41,771 bases of DNA from Streptomyces sp. A0958 (lineage in GTDB: Bacteria > Actinomycetota > Actinomycetes > Streptomycetales > Streptomycetaceae): contig NZ_SSBK01000047.1 in the NCBI RefSeq assembly GCF_004795035.1, positions 1 to 41,771 on the forward strand, given 5' to 3'. The notes beneath the pieces are model-generated. The model saw nothing but the letters and a program-made list of their open reading frames with translations. It had not been told where the DNA came from and did not search any database. Both the position numbers and the translations under genes were made by a program. Below are positions 24,616-32,180 of the stretch, in pieces. Within the stretch, counting starts at the first letter, position 1, and every line of letters starts with the position of its first letter.

Positions 24616-25563
24616 ATGAGCGCAGAGAAGGCCAGGTCGGGCGGGTCGGCGGGCAGGGACGCGGCCGGCGGGCCGCCCGCGCCGATGAGCCTGCGGGAGC
24701 GGAAGAAGCAGCTGACGTACCAGGCGGTCTCCGACGCCGCGATCACCCTGTTCCTGGAGCGCGGCTTCGACAAGGTGTCGGTGGCCGAGGTCGCGGCGGC
24801 CGCGGACATCTCCAAGCCGACGCTCTTCCGGTACTTCCCGGCCAAGGAGGACCTGGCCCTGCACCGGTTCGCGGACCACGAGGACGAGGCCGCGCGCGTG
24901 GTCGCCGCCCGCGCGGAAGGCGAGTCGCCCCTGGACGCGCTGCGGCGCCACTTCCTGGACGGCCTGGAGCGCCGCGATCCGGTCACCGGCCTGTGCGACG
25001 CGCCCCAGGTGCTGGCGTACCACGCCCTGCTGTACGGCACCCCTGCCCTGGTCGCCCGGCTCCACGCCTACCTGATCCGCTCGGAGGACGCGCTCGCCCG
25101 CGCCCTGGGGGGCGGCGCCCGGGACCGGCTGGCCGCGGGCCAGATCATCGCCGCCCAGCGCATCCTGGCCTCGGAGAACTGGCGGCGCATCAGCGAGGGC
25201 GCCGGCGCGGACGAGTTGTACGGGGAGGCGGCCGAGGCGGCGGAGCTGGGCTTCGCGCAACTGCGGTGGGGGCTGGAGGGCCCGGGGTCGGCGGGTTCGG
25301 CGGGTTCGGCGGGTTCGGCGGGTTTCACTGACGCGGCGGGCGCGGCGGGTTCGGCGGCTTCAGCGGGTTTCACTGACGCGGCGGGTTCGGCGGGTTCGGC
25401 GGGTTCGGCGGGTTCGGCGGGTTTCACTGACGCGGCGGGCGCGGCGGGCGCGGCGGGTTCGGCGGGTTCGGCGGGTTCAGCGGGTTTCACTGACGCGGCG
25501 GGCGGGGCGGGTTCGGCTGACTCGGTGGGTTCCGCTGACGCGGCGGGCGGGGCGCGGGCGTAA
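24616..25563 (+). CDS. TetR-family regulator with repetitive Gly/Ser/Ala C-terminal tail
   Basis: 315 residues. The DNA-binding domain (about 28-75) reads RKKQLTYQAVSDAAITLFLE and KPTLFRYFPAKEDL, standard TetR. The ligand domain runs to about residue 222 (FAQLRWGLEG). A tail of ~90 residues then repeats AGSAGSAG and AGFTDAAG (four FTDAAG blocks). TetR proteins rarely carry such tails; the tail is likely disordered and newly expanded, or the true stop was lost. Codon use in the tail is monotonous (GGTTCGGCG). The ligand and targets are unknown; the Eis-type and DUF4037 genes flank it. Confidence 0.85.
   Translation: MSAEKARSGGSAGRDAAGGPPAPMSLRERKKQLTYQAVSDAAITLFLERGFDKVSVAEVAAAADISKPTLFRYFPAKEDLALHRFADHEDEAARVVAARAEGESPLDALRRHFLDGLERRDPVTGLCDAPQVLAYHALLYGTPALVARLHAYLIRSEDALARALGGGARDRLAAGQIIAAQRILASENWRRISEGAGADELYGEAAEAAELGFAQLRWGLEGPGSAGSAGSAGSAGFTDAAGAAGSAASAGFTDAAGSAGSAGSAGSAGFTDAAGAAGAAGSAGSAGSAGFTDAAGGAGSADSVGSADAAGGARA
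25287..25556 (+). repeat. 9-bp-unit minisatellite at the 3' end of the TetR gene
   Basis: GGTTCGGCG-type units alternate with the 18-bp block encoding FTDAAG, which appears four times. All units keep frame, so copy-number change alters tail length without frameshift. Confidence 0.8.
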
Positions 25564-25603
25564 TTCACTGGCCGGGATGCCGGGGCCCCCGCACAGTGAC
25601 CGT

Positions 25604-26719
25604 ATGACCCACCCCGAAGCCGCCTTCCTGCCCGGTCTTGAGCTCTCCCGCATCCTGTACGAGGAGGCGGTGCGGCCGCTCCTCGACGAGGCCTTCCCCG
25701 GGCTGTCGTACGCCGCCGCGCGGCTCGGTCCGGGTTCCGAGGTGCTGGGCTTCGACACCGCGCGCTCGGCCGACCACGACTGGGGCCCGCGCCTGGACCT
25801 CTTCCTCGCCCCGGCCGACGCGGCGGCGCACGGCGGGGCGATCCGGCGGCTACTGGCGGACCGGCTGCCCAAGGAGATCCGGGGCTGGCCCACGCACTTC
25901 CGTCCCGCCGGCGACCCGCTCGACCCGGCCGGGCACATGGCGGCGACCGAGGGGCCCGTCGATCACCGCGTCCTCACCCATGACCTCACCGCCTGGCTGA
26001 CCGCGGAGGTGGGCTTCGACGCCACGGCCGCCGAACCGTCCGCCCGGGACTGGCTCGCGATTCCCCAGCAGAAGCTGGCCGGGATCACCGCCGGGGCCGT
26101 CCACCACGACGGCCCCGGCCTCCTCACCACCGCGCGCCGGCGTCTGGCCCGCTACCCCGAACAGGTCTGGCGCCACGTCCTGGCCTGCCAGTGGCAGCGG
26201 ATCTCGCAGGAGGAGGCGTTCGTCGGCCGCTGCGCCGAGACCGGCGACGCGCTCGGCTCCGCCGTCGTCGCGGCCCGGCTGGTACGCGACCTGATGCGCC
26301 TGAGCCTGCTCCTTGAGCGGCGCTACGTCCCGTACACGAAGTGGCTGGGCAGCGCGTTCGCCCGGCTGGACACGGCCGAGGCGCTGACGCCGGCCCTGCT
26401 CGGCGCGCTGGCCGCGACGGAGTACCCGGAGCGGGAACGGCACCTGTGCACCGCGTACGAGGCGGTCGCGGCCCGCCAGAACGCCCTGGGCCTCATCGAC
26501 CCGGTGGACCCCACGCCCCGCCCGTACCACAGCCGCCCCTACCTGGTCCTGCACGCGGAACGCCTCGCCCGCCCCCTGGCCGCCTCCGTCACGGACCCGG
26601 ACCTGCGGGGCCTGCCGCTGACCGGGGCGGTGGACCAGTGGGCGGACAGTACGGACCTGCTGATGGGCCGGGACGCCGTGGCTCTGCGGGCGGCGAGTGA
26701 GGCGGTGAGCCGTTCCTGA
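25604..26719 (+). CDS. DUF4037 nucleotidyltransferase-fold protein
   Basis: 371 residues. The nucleotidyltransferase-like core (about 15-110) has GSEVLGFDTARSADHDWGPR, the family DUF4037 signature with the H-D-W-G-P-R motif in place of the usual G-S-x-x-x-G active loop. The C-terminal half is helical (LVRDLMRLSLLLERRYVPYT). The catalytic activity of DUF4037 is unknown. ATG 25604 lies 41 nt after the TetR stop. Related genes are found across actinobacteria, without consistent neighbours to my knowledge. Confidence 0.85.
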   Translation: MTHPEAAFLPGLELSRILYEEAVRPLLDEAFPGLSYAAARLGPGSEVLGFDTARSADHDWGPRLDLFLAPADAAAHGGAIRRLLADRLPKEIRGWPTHFRPAGDPLDPAGHMAATEGPVDHRVLTHDLTAWLTAEVGFDATAAEPSARDWLAIPQQKLAGITAGAVHHDGPGLLTTARRRLARYPEQVWRHVLACQWQRISQEEAFVGRCAETGDALGSAVVAARLVRDLMRLSLLLERRYVPYTKWLGSAFARLDTAEALTPALLGALAATEYPERERHLCTAYEAVAARQNALGLIDPVDPTPRPYHSRPYLVLHAERLARPLAASVTDPDLRGLPLTGAVDQWADSTDLLMGRDAVALRAASEAVSRS

Positions 26720-26733
26720 GCCGCCCTCGGACG

Positions 26734-26958
26734 TCAGCCGCCGTGCCGCCACCACCGGACGGCCGCGTTGCGGGGGCGCCGGGGGCCACGGGCGCGGGGT
26801 ACGCGCGGCAGCTCGCGCCGGTCGTGCAGGGGGCTCCACGGGTCGTCGGGCGAGGCCATCGGCGCCCGCCGGCGCACCTGTACGGCCACCCGGGCGAAGC
26901 ATCCCATGACCGCCGCGAGGGCACCGGCGCAGACGGGGAGGGGCAGGAACTGGCCCAT
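26734..26958 (-). CDS. Small protein with one membrane helix and Arg/Pro-rich tail, unknown
   Basis: 74 residues: MGQFLPLPVCAGALAAVMGC then FARVAVQVRRR, a single N-terminal helix followed by a basic tail rich in Arg, Pro and Trp (VRWWRHGG end). It starts 9 nt after the stop of the upstream regulator, so it would be co-transcribed and possibly translated by re-initiation. No family recognised. The ORF is modest and could be a chance frame in Arg-rich GC DNA. Confidence 0.4.
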   Translation of the reverse strand: MGQFLPLPVCAGALAAVMGCFARVAVQVRRRAPMASPDDPWSPLHDRRELPRVPRARGPRRPRNAAVRWWRHGG

Positions 26959-26967
26959 GCCGCCGAG

Positions 26968-27606
26968 CTAGGCGGTGCCGTGCCCGGCGTCGCCGCCCCT
27001 GAGCCGGTCGAGCTGGAGCCGGTCGAGCTGAAGCCGGTGGGCGAGGGCGCGGCGTACGGATGCCGAGCCGGCCGGGGCGGCGTCCGGCCGTGTCGGCACG
27101 TCGAGCGCGCGGCTGATCTCGTCGTACGCGGCCCGGTGCGCGGCCAGTTCATCCCCGTACCGCCGCAGATCCTCCTCCACGAGCCGCCGCAGCGCGTCGA
27201 CGTTCTCCGGCGTGAAGCGCTTCCGGCCCCGGGTGAGGGCGTCGACGGCGGGGCCGCAGCGGGCGGTGGCGGTGTACGTCTCGGCGATGTCCTCGGCGAC
27301 GCCCCACAGCCGCCCCTCCAGCCACGGCGGGTCGCCCTGGCCGAGGGAGAGGTCCAGCGGCTGCTGCGGTCCGGCGTCGCGGTGCTTGGCCACCTGCTTG
27401 GACACGGCGGGCTGGCTCATGTCGGTGAGCCGGGCGATGCGGTCCTGGGTCCAGCCGAGGCCGACGAACACCTTGATCATCCCGGCGCGGAGCCGGCGCA
27501 TCTCCTCGCCCGCGCGAATGACCTCGTTCATCCCGGCGAGCATGCGCCCGGCCTGCTCCTCGGTGAGCGCGCCGGGGTCCTGCGGGGTGCCGCCTTCGCC
27601 TGCCAT
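26968..27606 (-). CDS. Helix-turn-helix regulator divergent from a hydrolase
   Basis: 212 residues. A predicted N-terminal helical stretch (EEQAGRMLAGMNEVIRAGEE) precedes a clear helix-turn-helix: GWTQDRIARLTDMSQPAVSKQ (about 55-75), like sigma-70 region 4 or small phage-type repressors. The remainder is helical and ends in a direct repeat LQLDRLQLDRL. I do not recognise a named family. I start at ATG 27606 (MAGEGGTPQDPGAL) and not upstream, because the longer frame would cover the operator array. The tandem GGTTGTATAACC sites just upstream are probably its own binding sites. Confidence 0.75.
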   Translation of the reverse strand: MAGEGGTPQDPGALTEEQAGRMLAGMNEVIRAGEEMRRLRAGMIKVFVGLGWTQDRIARLTDMSQPAVSKQVAKHRDAGPQQPLDLSLGQGDPPWLEGRLWGVAEDIAETYTATARCGPAVDALTRGRKRFTPENVDALRRLVEEDLRRYGDELAAHRAAYDEISRALDVPTRPDAAPAGSASVRRALAHRLQLDRLQLDRLRGGDAGHGTA

Positions 27607-27643
27607 GACCCAGTTATACACCGCGAACGAGCGCTTATAACGA

Positions 27644-27675
27644 GGTTGTATAACCGGGTTGTATAACCAGGTTAT
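27644..27675. promoter_or_regulatory. Tandem 13-nt-period operator array GGTTGTATAACC
   Basis: Two exact copies of GGTTGTATAACC at 27644-27655 and 27657-27668 and a half copy AGGTTAT at 27669-27675; a diverged inverted copy (AGTTATACACC) at 27612-27622 lies near the regulator start. Each core is an inverted repeat GGTT-N4-AACC. The array sits in the 88-nt gap between divergent genes, so one regulator could control both. AT-rich here against a GC-rich background. Confidence 0.7.
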
Positions 27676-27694
27676 GTGGTGCCACCCTTCCCCC

Positions 27695-28567
27695 ATGAAG
27701 CCTCCAGTAACCGCGACGTTCCGCGCTCCCGACGGGACCCGGCTCGCCTACCGCACGTACGGGGACGCCCCCGGCGACCCGCTCGTCTGCATCCCGGGCG
27801 GCCCGGCGGACTCCCGTTACCTGGGCGACCTGGGCGGCCTGTCCGCGTACCGCCGTCTGGTCGTCCTCGACCTGCGGGGCAACGGCGGATCGGCGGTCCC
27901 GGGCGACGCCTCCACGTACCGCTGCGACCGCCTCGCCGAGGACGTGGAGGCGCTGCGCCGCCATCTCGGCCCGGCCCGTTCGGATCTGCTCGCCCACTCC
28001 GCGGGTGCGAACATCGCGGTGCGGTACGCGGACCGGCACCCGGAGCGGGTCGGCCGGCTCGCCCTGATCGCCCCGAGCACGCGTGCCGTCGGCATCGGGA
28101 CCACCGGGGAGCAGCGCCGGGCCCTCGCGCGGCTGCGGTGCGCCGAACCCTGGTTCCCGCCGGCCTTCGCCGCGCTGGAGGCGATCACCCGGGGAACGGG
28201 CGCCGACTGGGAGGCCGTCGCGCCGTTCTTCCACGGCCGCTGGGACGAGTCCGCCCGCCGGCAGCAGGAGCTGGGCCGCCCCGGCAATCGGGAGTCCGTC
28301 ACCCTCTTCGCCGCCGAGGGCGCCTTCGACCCGCCCGCGACGCGCCGGACCCTCGCGAAGCTCGCCGGCCCCGTCCTCCTGCTGGCCGGCGAGTACGACC
28401 TGAACAGTCCGCCGGGCGCGGTGGCGGAGTTCGCCGCCCTGTTCCCCGACGCGGCGCTCGCCATGCAACCGGGGGCGGGGCACTATCCGTGGGTGGACGA
28501 CGCGGGGGCGTTCACGGCGGCGGTGTCGGGGTTCCTGGGCGCTGCCGAGGTGAGGCGCGGCCTTTGA
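27695..28567 (+). CDS. Alpha/beta hydrolase (prolyl-iminopeptidase-like)
   Basis: 290 residues with FRAPDGTRLAYRTYG, IPGGPADSRY (oxyanion loop), LDLRGNGGSA, nucleophile LLAHSAGANIAV (Ser), acid GEYDLNSPP (Asp) and base GAGHYPWVDD (His). It resembles proline iminopeptidases and small esterases; the substrate is not deducible. Start ATG 27695 (MKPPVTATFRAPDG) chosen because the longer frame overlaps the operator; the absence of a clear ribosome site and the operator about 20 nt upstream suggest a short or leaderless mRNA. Its end is 3 nt from the convergent TetR gene. Confidence 0.86.
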   Translation: MKPPVTATFRAPDGTRLAYRTYGDAPGDPLVCIPGGPADSRYLGDLGGLSAYRRLVVLDLRGNGGSAVPGDASTYRCDRLAEDVEALRRHLGPARSDLLAHSAGANIAVRYADRHPERVGRLALIAPSTRAVGIGTTGEQRRALARLRCAEPWFPPAFAALEAITRGTGADWEAVAPFFHGRWDESARRQQELGRPGNRESVTLFAAEGAFDPPATRRTLAKLAGPVLLLAGEYDLNSPPGAVAEFAALFPDAALAMQPGAGHYPWVDDAGAFTAAVSGFLGAAEVRRGL

Positions 28568-28570
28568 GTG

Positions 28571-29263
28571 TCACGCCGGCGGCGGGGCGAGCTTGGCGGC
28601 CACGGCGTCGAGGACCCAGTCCAGGCCGGTCGCGAAGGATGCCTCGGCGTCCACGTCGGTGCCGTCGTACACGACCTTGGCCACCGCCGGGAAGCGGCCG
28701 GTGGCCAGCATTTCCGTCAGGTGCGGGCCGGAGGCGCGCTGCCAGTCGTGCTTGGACAGGCCCGAGGCGCGCTCGGCCCGCACGTGAGCGGTCTCGCGCC
28801 TGATCGCGCCGATGAAGTAGGCGCTGACCGTCTCCACTGCGCGCATGGCGGTGTCGACATCGGCGACGCCGTCGAAGGCGGACAGCGTGGCCTCGGCCAC
28901 GGCAAGGCCGTTCGGGCCCATGGCCGGGCGGCCGCCGAGCAGGTCGGCGAACCATTCGTGACGCAGGGCGGCCTGCCTGGTGTGCTGGGCGAGGCCGCGC
29001 AATGCCTCCCGCCAGTCACCGGGCCGCTCCTCGGGGCGGATCTCGGCCTGGACCTCGTCCACCATGAGGTCGAACAGCTCCTCCTTGGTGGAGATGTACC
29101 GGTACAGCCGCATCGGGCCGGCGTCCAGGCGGGCGGCGACCTTGCGCAGGGACACCGCCGCCAGCCCGCCCTCGTCGGCCAGTGCGATGGCGGCGGCGAC
29201 GATCCGTTCCCGGTCGAGCGGCACGGGTTGAGTCGGCGGCTCGGGCCGGTCCCACACAGTCAT
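28571..29263 (-). CDS. TetR-family regulator, divergent from a TetX-like monooxygenase
   Basis: 230 residues. The N-terminal helix-turn-helix region reads LDRERIVAAAIALADEGG and VSLRKVAARLDAGPMRLYRY, the form seen in TetR_C_1-type regulators of tetracycline or flavin-oxygenase genes. The C-terminal helical domain (LFDLMVDEVQAEI onward) binds an unknown small molecule. ATG 29263 is preferred; GTG 29269 is an alternative. Divergent from the monooxygenase across an operator-like palindrome, the usual local repressor/resistance-enzyme layout. Confidence 0.87.
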   Translation of the reverse strand: MTVWDRPEPPTQPVPLDRERIVAAAIALADEGGLAAVSLRKVAARLDAGPMRLYRYISTKEELFDLMVDEVQAEIRPEERPGDWREALRGLAQHTRQAALRHEWFADLLGGRPAMGPNGLAVAEATLSAFDGVADVDTAMRAVETVSAYFIGAIRRETAHVRAERASGLSKHDWQRASGPHLTEMLATGRFPAVAKVVYDGTDVDAEASFATGLDWVLDAVAAKLAPPPA

Positions 29264-29279
29264 GCTCACACCGTACGTT

Positions 29280-29332
29280 GCGATACGCCGCCCTATGCCA
29301 ATACAGTGTATCGACATGAGACAACGTATCGC
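29280..29332. promoter_or_regulatory. Operator-like palindromes between TetR and TetX-like genes
   Basis: ATACA-G-TGTAT (29301-29311), a perfect 11-bp palindrome, ends 4 nt before the monooxygenase ATG. It is flanked by an 8-bp inverted pair GCGATACG (29280-29287) and CGTATCGC (29325-29332). The gap is AT-rich relative to its surroundings. Likely TetR binding sites, by position and symmetry. Confidence 0.6.
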
Positions 29333-30437
29333 CGTGGTCGGCGGCGGTCCCGCCGGCCTCACCTTCGCCCGGGCCCTGCACCGCCACGGCCACCCCGTCA
29401 CCGTCCTCGAACGCGACCCCGCCCCCGACGCCCGCCCCCCGGGCGGCACGCTGGACCTGCAAGAAGGTCTGGGCCAGCTCGCACTGGACAAGGCGGGACT
29501 GCTGGCCGAGTTCCGGGCGCTGTCCCGACCCGAGGGGCAGGCCATGCGCATCCTGGACCCGGACGGGACCGTGCTGCGTGACTGGCGGCCCCGGCCGGAC
29601 GACCGGGCCAACCCCGAGATCGACCGCGGGCAACTCCGTGACCTGCTGCTCGGCCCCCTCGACGTCCAGTGGGGGCGGGGCGTGACGCGGGTGGCGCCGG
29701 GGGCCAGAGGGGATGGTGCACTGGTCCATTTCGAGGACGGGCGGCAGGAGACGTTCGACCTGGTGGTCGGCGCGGACGGCGCCTGGTCCCGGACCCGCCC
29801 GGCCGTCTCGTCGGTGACGCCGCACTACACGGGGGTCACCTCGGTCGAGACCTCCCTCGACGACGTCGACACCCGCCACCCCGACCTCGCCCGGTTGACC
29901 GGCGACGGTTCCATGGCCGTGTACGGCGTGAACCGCGCTCTCGTCGCCCAGCGCAGCAGCGGCGGCCACGTCAAGGTGTACGCCCAGTTCCGCGCGCCGC
30001 TGGACTGGCACGCGAACCTGGACCTGACCGACGCCGAGGCCGTCCGATCGAGCCTGCTGGCCCTGTTCGACGGCTGGGCCGCTCCCGTCCTCGACCTCCT
30101 CCGCCACGGCACCGCTTTCATCCACCGCCCCCTTTACGTCCTGCCCGTGTCCCACACCTGGACCCACGTCTCCGGGGTGACGCTCCTGGGCGACGCGGCC
30201 CATCTGATGCCCCCACTGGGGGCGGGCGCGAACCTCGCGATGCTGGAAGGCGCCGAACTCGCCGAGTCCCTCGCCACCGGCCCCGGAGATCCGGACGAAA
30301 CCGTCCGCGCCTTCGAGGAGCAGATGTGGGCGCGGGCCGGCAGGTGGGCGAAGATGACGACGGCCGGCCTGGAACGCCTCGTCAGCCCGGACCCCGCCGA
30401 AGCCCTGGCCCTCTTCGACCAGGTCCAGCCGTCCTGA
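29316..30437 (+). CDS. TetX-like FAD-dependent monooxygenase
   Basis: 373 residues. The FAD dinucleotide motif is VVGGGPAGLTFARALHRHG with the acidic ERD; DLVVGADGAWSRTRP and GDAAHLMPPLGAGANLAML are the DG and GD motifs of the PHBH class. The N-terminal PGGTLDLQEGLGQLALDK and the substrate-side spacing are close to TetX, which hydroxylates and inactivates tetracyclines. The C-terminal helix that closes the TetX substrate pocket is uncertain here. Control by a divergent TetR gene supports a role in modifying a small aromatic compound; tetracycline itself is unproven. A 29-nt tandem repeat overlaps the stop codon. Confidence 0.87.
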   Translation: MRQRIAVVGGGPAGLTFARALHRHGHPVTVLERDPAPDARPPGGTLDLQEGLGQLALDKAGLLAEFRALSRPEGQAMRILDPDGTVLRDWRPRPDDRANPEIDRGQLRDLLLGPLDVQWGRGVTRVAPGARGDGALVHFEDGRQETFDLVVGADGAWSRTRPAVSSVTPHYTGVTSVETSLDDVDTRHPDLARLTGDGSMAVYGVNRALVAQRSSGGHVKVYAQFRAPLDWHANLDLTDAEAVRSSLLALFDGWAAPVLDLLRHGTAFIHRPLYVLPVSHTWTHVSGVTLLGDAAHLMPPLGAGANLAMLEGAELAESLATGPGDPDETVRAFEEQMWARAGRWAKMTTAGLERLVSPDPAEALALFDQVQPS

Positions 30438-30500
30438 CCGCCTTCGTCCCGGTCCAGCTGTCCTGACCGCCTTCGACCCGGTCCAGCCGCTCTGACCGCC
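30414..30500 (+). repeat. 29-nt tandem repeat, three copies, spanning the monooxygenase stop codon
   Basis: Units start at 30414, 30443 and 30472 with a few substitutions, each including TTCG..C.GGTCCAGC and CTGACCGCC. The first unit is the end of the gene with its stop codon; the other two are non-coding copies, so the 3' end has been duplicated twice. Confidence 0.9.
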
Positions 30501-30546
30501 GAGCCCGAAAGCACCGGCTCATCCGCCCATGCGAGTGCCCTCGAAC

Positions 30547-30574
30547 ACTTTTGCAAGCAGGCGCTTGCAAAAGT
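30547..30574. promoter_or_regulatory. Perfect 12-bp-arm operator palindrome before the XRE gene
   Basis: ACTTTTGCAAGC and GCTTGCAAAAGT are exact reverse complements with a 4-nt spacer (AGGC), 26 nt ahead of the XRE-family ATG. TTAGCAAGG follows. The length and position suggest autoregulation by the dimeric regulator encoded just downstream. Confidence 0.75.
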
Positions 30575-30600
30575 TAGCAAGGCGGGTGCACCATCGACGC

Positions 30601-31032
30601 ATGGCATCACTGAACGTCGGCAACCTCGGCGAGTATCTGCGCGAGCAGCGCCGCAGCGCTCAGCTTTCGCTGCGGCAGCTCGCCGATGCCGCCGGGGTGT
30701 CCAACCCCTACCTCAGCCAGATCGAGCGCGGGCTGCGCAAGCCCAGCGCCGAGGTGCTGCAGCAGGTCGCCAAGGCGCTGCGGATCTCCGCCGAGACCCT
30801 GTACGTGCGCGCCGGGATTCTGGACGAGCGGGAGCGGGAGGAGCTGGAGACGCGGGCGGTGATCCTCGCCGATCCGTCGATCAACGAGCGGCAGAAGAGC
30901 GTGCTGCTCCAGATCTACGCCTCCTTCCGCAAGGAGAACGGCTTGGACGACGAGCCCGGGGCGGAGGGAGAGGACGCGTCCGCACCGGACGCGCCCTTCA
31001 GTCCCGGTGGCGGTGCTGCCGATACAGCTTGA
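30601..31032 (+). CDS. XRE-family helix-turn-helix regulator of the HbhA locus
   Basis: 143 residues. The N-terminal Cro/C1 domain (about 8-65) reads LGEYLREQRRSAQLSLRQLA and NPYLSQIERGLRKPSAEVLQ, typical XRE. A middle helical part (DEREREELETRAVILADPSI) and an acidic C-terminus (EGEDASAP) follow. Mycobacterial Rv0474 precedes hbhA in the same arrangement; Rv0475 is HbhA and Rv0476 a small membrane protein, so synteny supports orthology. Start ATG 30601 (MASLNVGNLGEYLREQ) leaves the palindrome upstream. Confidence 0.9.
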   Translation: MASLNVGNLGEYLREQRRSAQLSLRQLADAAGVSNPYLSQIERGLRKPSAEVLQQVAKALRISAETLYVRAGILDEREREELETRAVILADPSINERQKSVLLQIYASFRKENGLDDEPGAEGEDASAPDAPFSPGGGAADTA

Positions 31033-31083
31033 GAGCTTCCACCACCCTCACACTCAGTCTGATGATCCGGGAGGACCACAGTC

Positions 31084-31725
31084 ATGGCCATCACCGATGA
31101 CCTGCGCAAGACCCTCACCGACCCGACCCCCCTCTACTTCGCCGCCGGTACCGCCGACCTCGCCGTGCGCCAGGCCCGTAAGGTCCCGGCGCTGCTTGAA
31201 CAGCTGCGGGCCGAGGCGCCCGAGCGCATCGAGGCCGTGCGCAACACCGACCCCCGGGCCGTGCAGGAGAAGGTCGCCGGGCAGGCCAAGGAGGCGCAGG
31301 CCACGCTGCAGACCAAGGTCGCCGAGGTGATCGGCGCGTTCGACACCGACCTGAAGAAGCTCGGCGAGAACGCCCAGGACCTGGCGCTGCGCGGTGTGGG
31401 CGTGGCCGCCGAGTACGCGGTCAGGGCCCGGGAGACGTACGAGAAGGTCGCCGAGCGCGGCGAGCAGACCGTGCGGACGTGGCGGGGCGAGACCGCCGAG
31501 GAGATCGTCGAGATCGCCGTCGTCGTCGAGCCGCGCAAGAAGTCCCAGCCGACCGTCGCCAAGCCGGCATCCACCACGAAGCCGGCCCCGGCCGCCAAGC
31601 CCGTCACCGCCGCGAAGCCCGCCGCCACCGCCAAGCCGGCTGCCGCCAAGCCCGCCGTCCCCGCCAAGAAGGCGCCCGCGCGCAAGCCCGCCGCGAAGAA
31701 GGCCACGCCGCCCTCCGCCAAGTAG
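31084..31725 (+). CDS. HbhA-like heparin-binding hemagglutinin homologue
   Basis: 213 residues. The N-terminal helical region (DLRKTLTDPTPLYFAAGTAD) and coiled-coil centre (about 60-135) match mycobacterial HbhA. The C-terminal 70 residues are Lys/Pro/Ala-rich (PAKKAPARKPAAKKATPP), the part that binds heparan sulfate in HbhA. In Streptomyces no host is implied, so the function probably concerns the cell surface or lipid bodies. It follows the XRE gene by 51 nt and precedes DUF2516, the same three-gene order as Rv0474-Rv0476. Confidence 0.86.
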   Translation: MAITDDLRKTLTDPTPLYFAAGTADLAVRQARKVPALLEQLRAEAPERIEAVRNTDPRAVQEKVAGQAKEAQATLQTKVAEVIGAFDTDLKKLGENAQDLALRGVGVAAEYAVRARETYEKVAERGEQTVRTWRGETAEEIVEIAVVVEPRKKSQPTVAKPASTTKPAPAAKPVTAAKPAATAKPAAAKPAVPAKKAPARKPAAKKATPPSAK

Positions 31726-31747
31726 CACCACGTGTCCGGCAGGAGTG

Positions 31748-31798
31748 CCGGGAGGGCGGGCGGGAACCTTTCGTTCGGGGTCCGGCCCGCCCTCCCGG
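31748..31798 (+). terminator. Hairpin between the HbhA-like and DUF2516 genes
   Basis: CCGGGAGGGCGGGC pairs exactly with GCCCGCCCTCCCGG across 23 nt. It would terminate or attenuate the transcript ahead of the DUF2516 gene. Confidence 0.55.
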
Positions 31799-31844
31799 TA
31801 CCTTGGCCGGGAGGCGCTCACCCACTCACTAGGCGGTGCACATC

Positions 31845-32180
31845 ATGTTGCTCGAAGGCTTCCAGACGTTCCTCGGGCTCATCTTCATGGTCATGACCCT
31901 TCTCGCCGTCGTGGCGCTGGTCATGGCCGCGATCGCCCGCGAGGACGCGTACCGCGCAGCGAACAAGCAGACGAAGGTCTTCTGGCTGATCATCCTCGGG
32001 ATCGCGGTCGTCGTGAACCTCTGGGTTCCCATGGTCTTCCTCCAGATCGCCGGGCTCATCGCGTCCATCGTGTTCTTTGTGGACGTACGGCCCGCCCTCA
32101 AGGCCGTCTCCGGCGGTGGCCGCCGGCGCGGCGGCTCCAGCAGCGACGGCCCGTACGGTCCCTACAACGGCGGGCGCTGA
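31845..32180 (+). CDS. DUF2516 small membrane protein
   Basis: 111 residues. Three hydrophobic helices (about 6-26, 43-63 and 65-80) separated by REDAYRAANKQTKVFW, then a Gly/Arg-rich soluble tail. The family DUF2516 follows hbhA in mycobacteria and has no known activity. The ATG 31845 is used; an in-frame GTG at 31836 gives three more residues. The gene end overlaps the convergent phosphatase gene by 19 nt. Confidence 0.85.
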   Translation: MLLEGFQTFLGLIFMVMTLLAVVALVMAAIAREDAYRAANKQTKVFWLIILGIAVVVNLWVPMVFLQIAGLIASIVFFVDVRPALKAVSGGGRRRGGSSSDGPYGPYNGGR

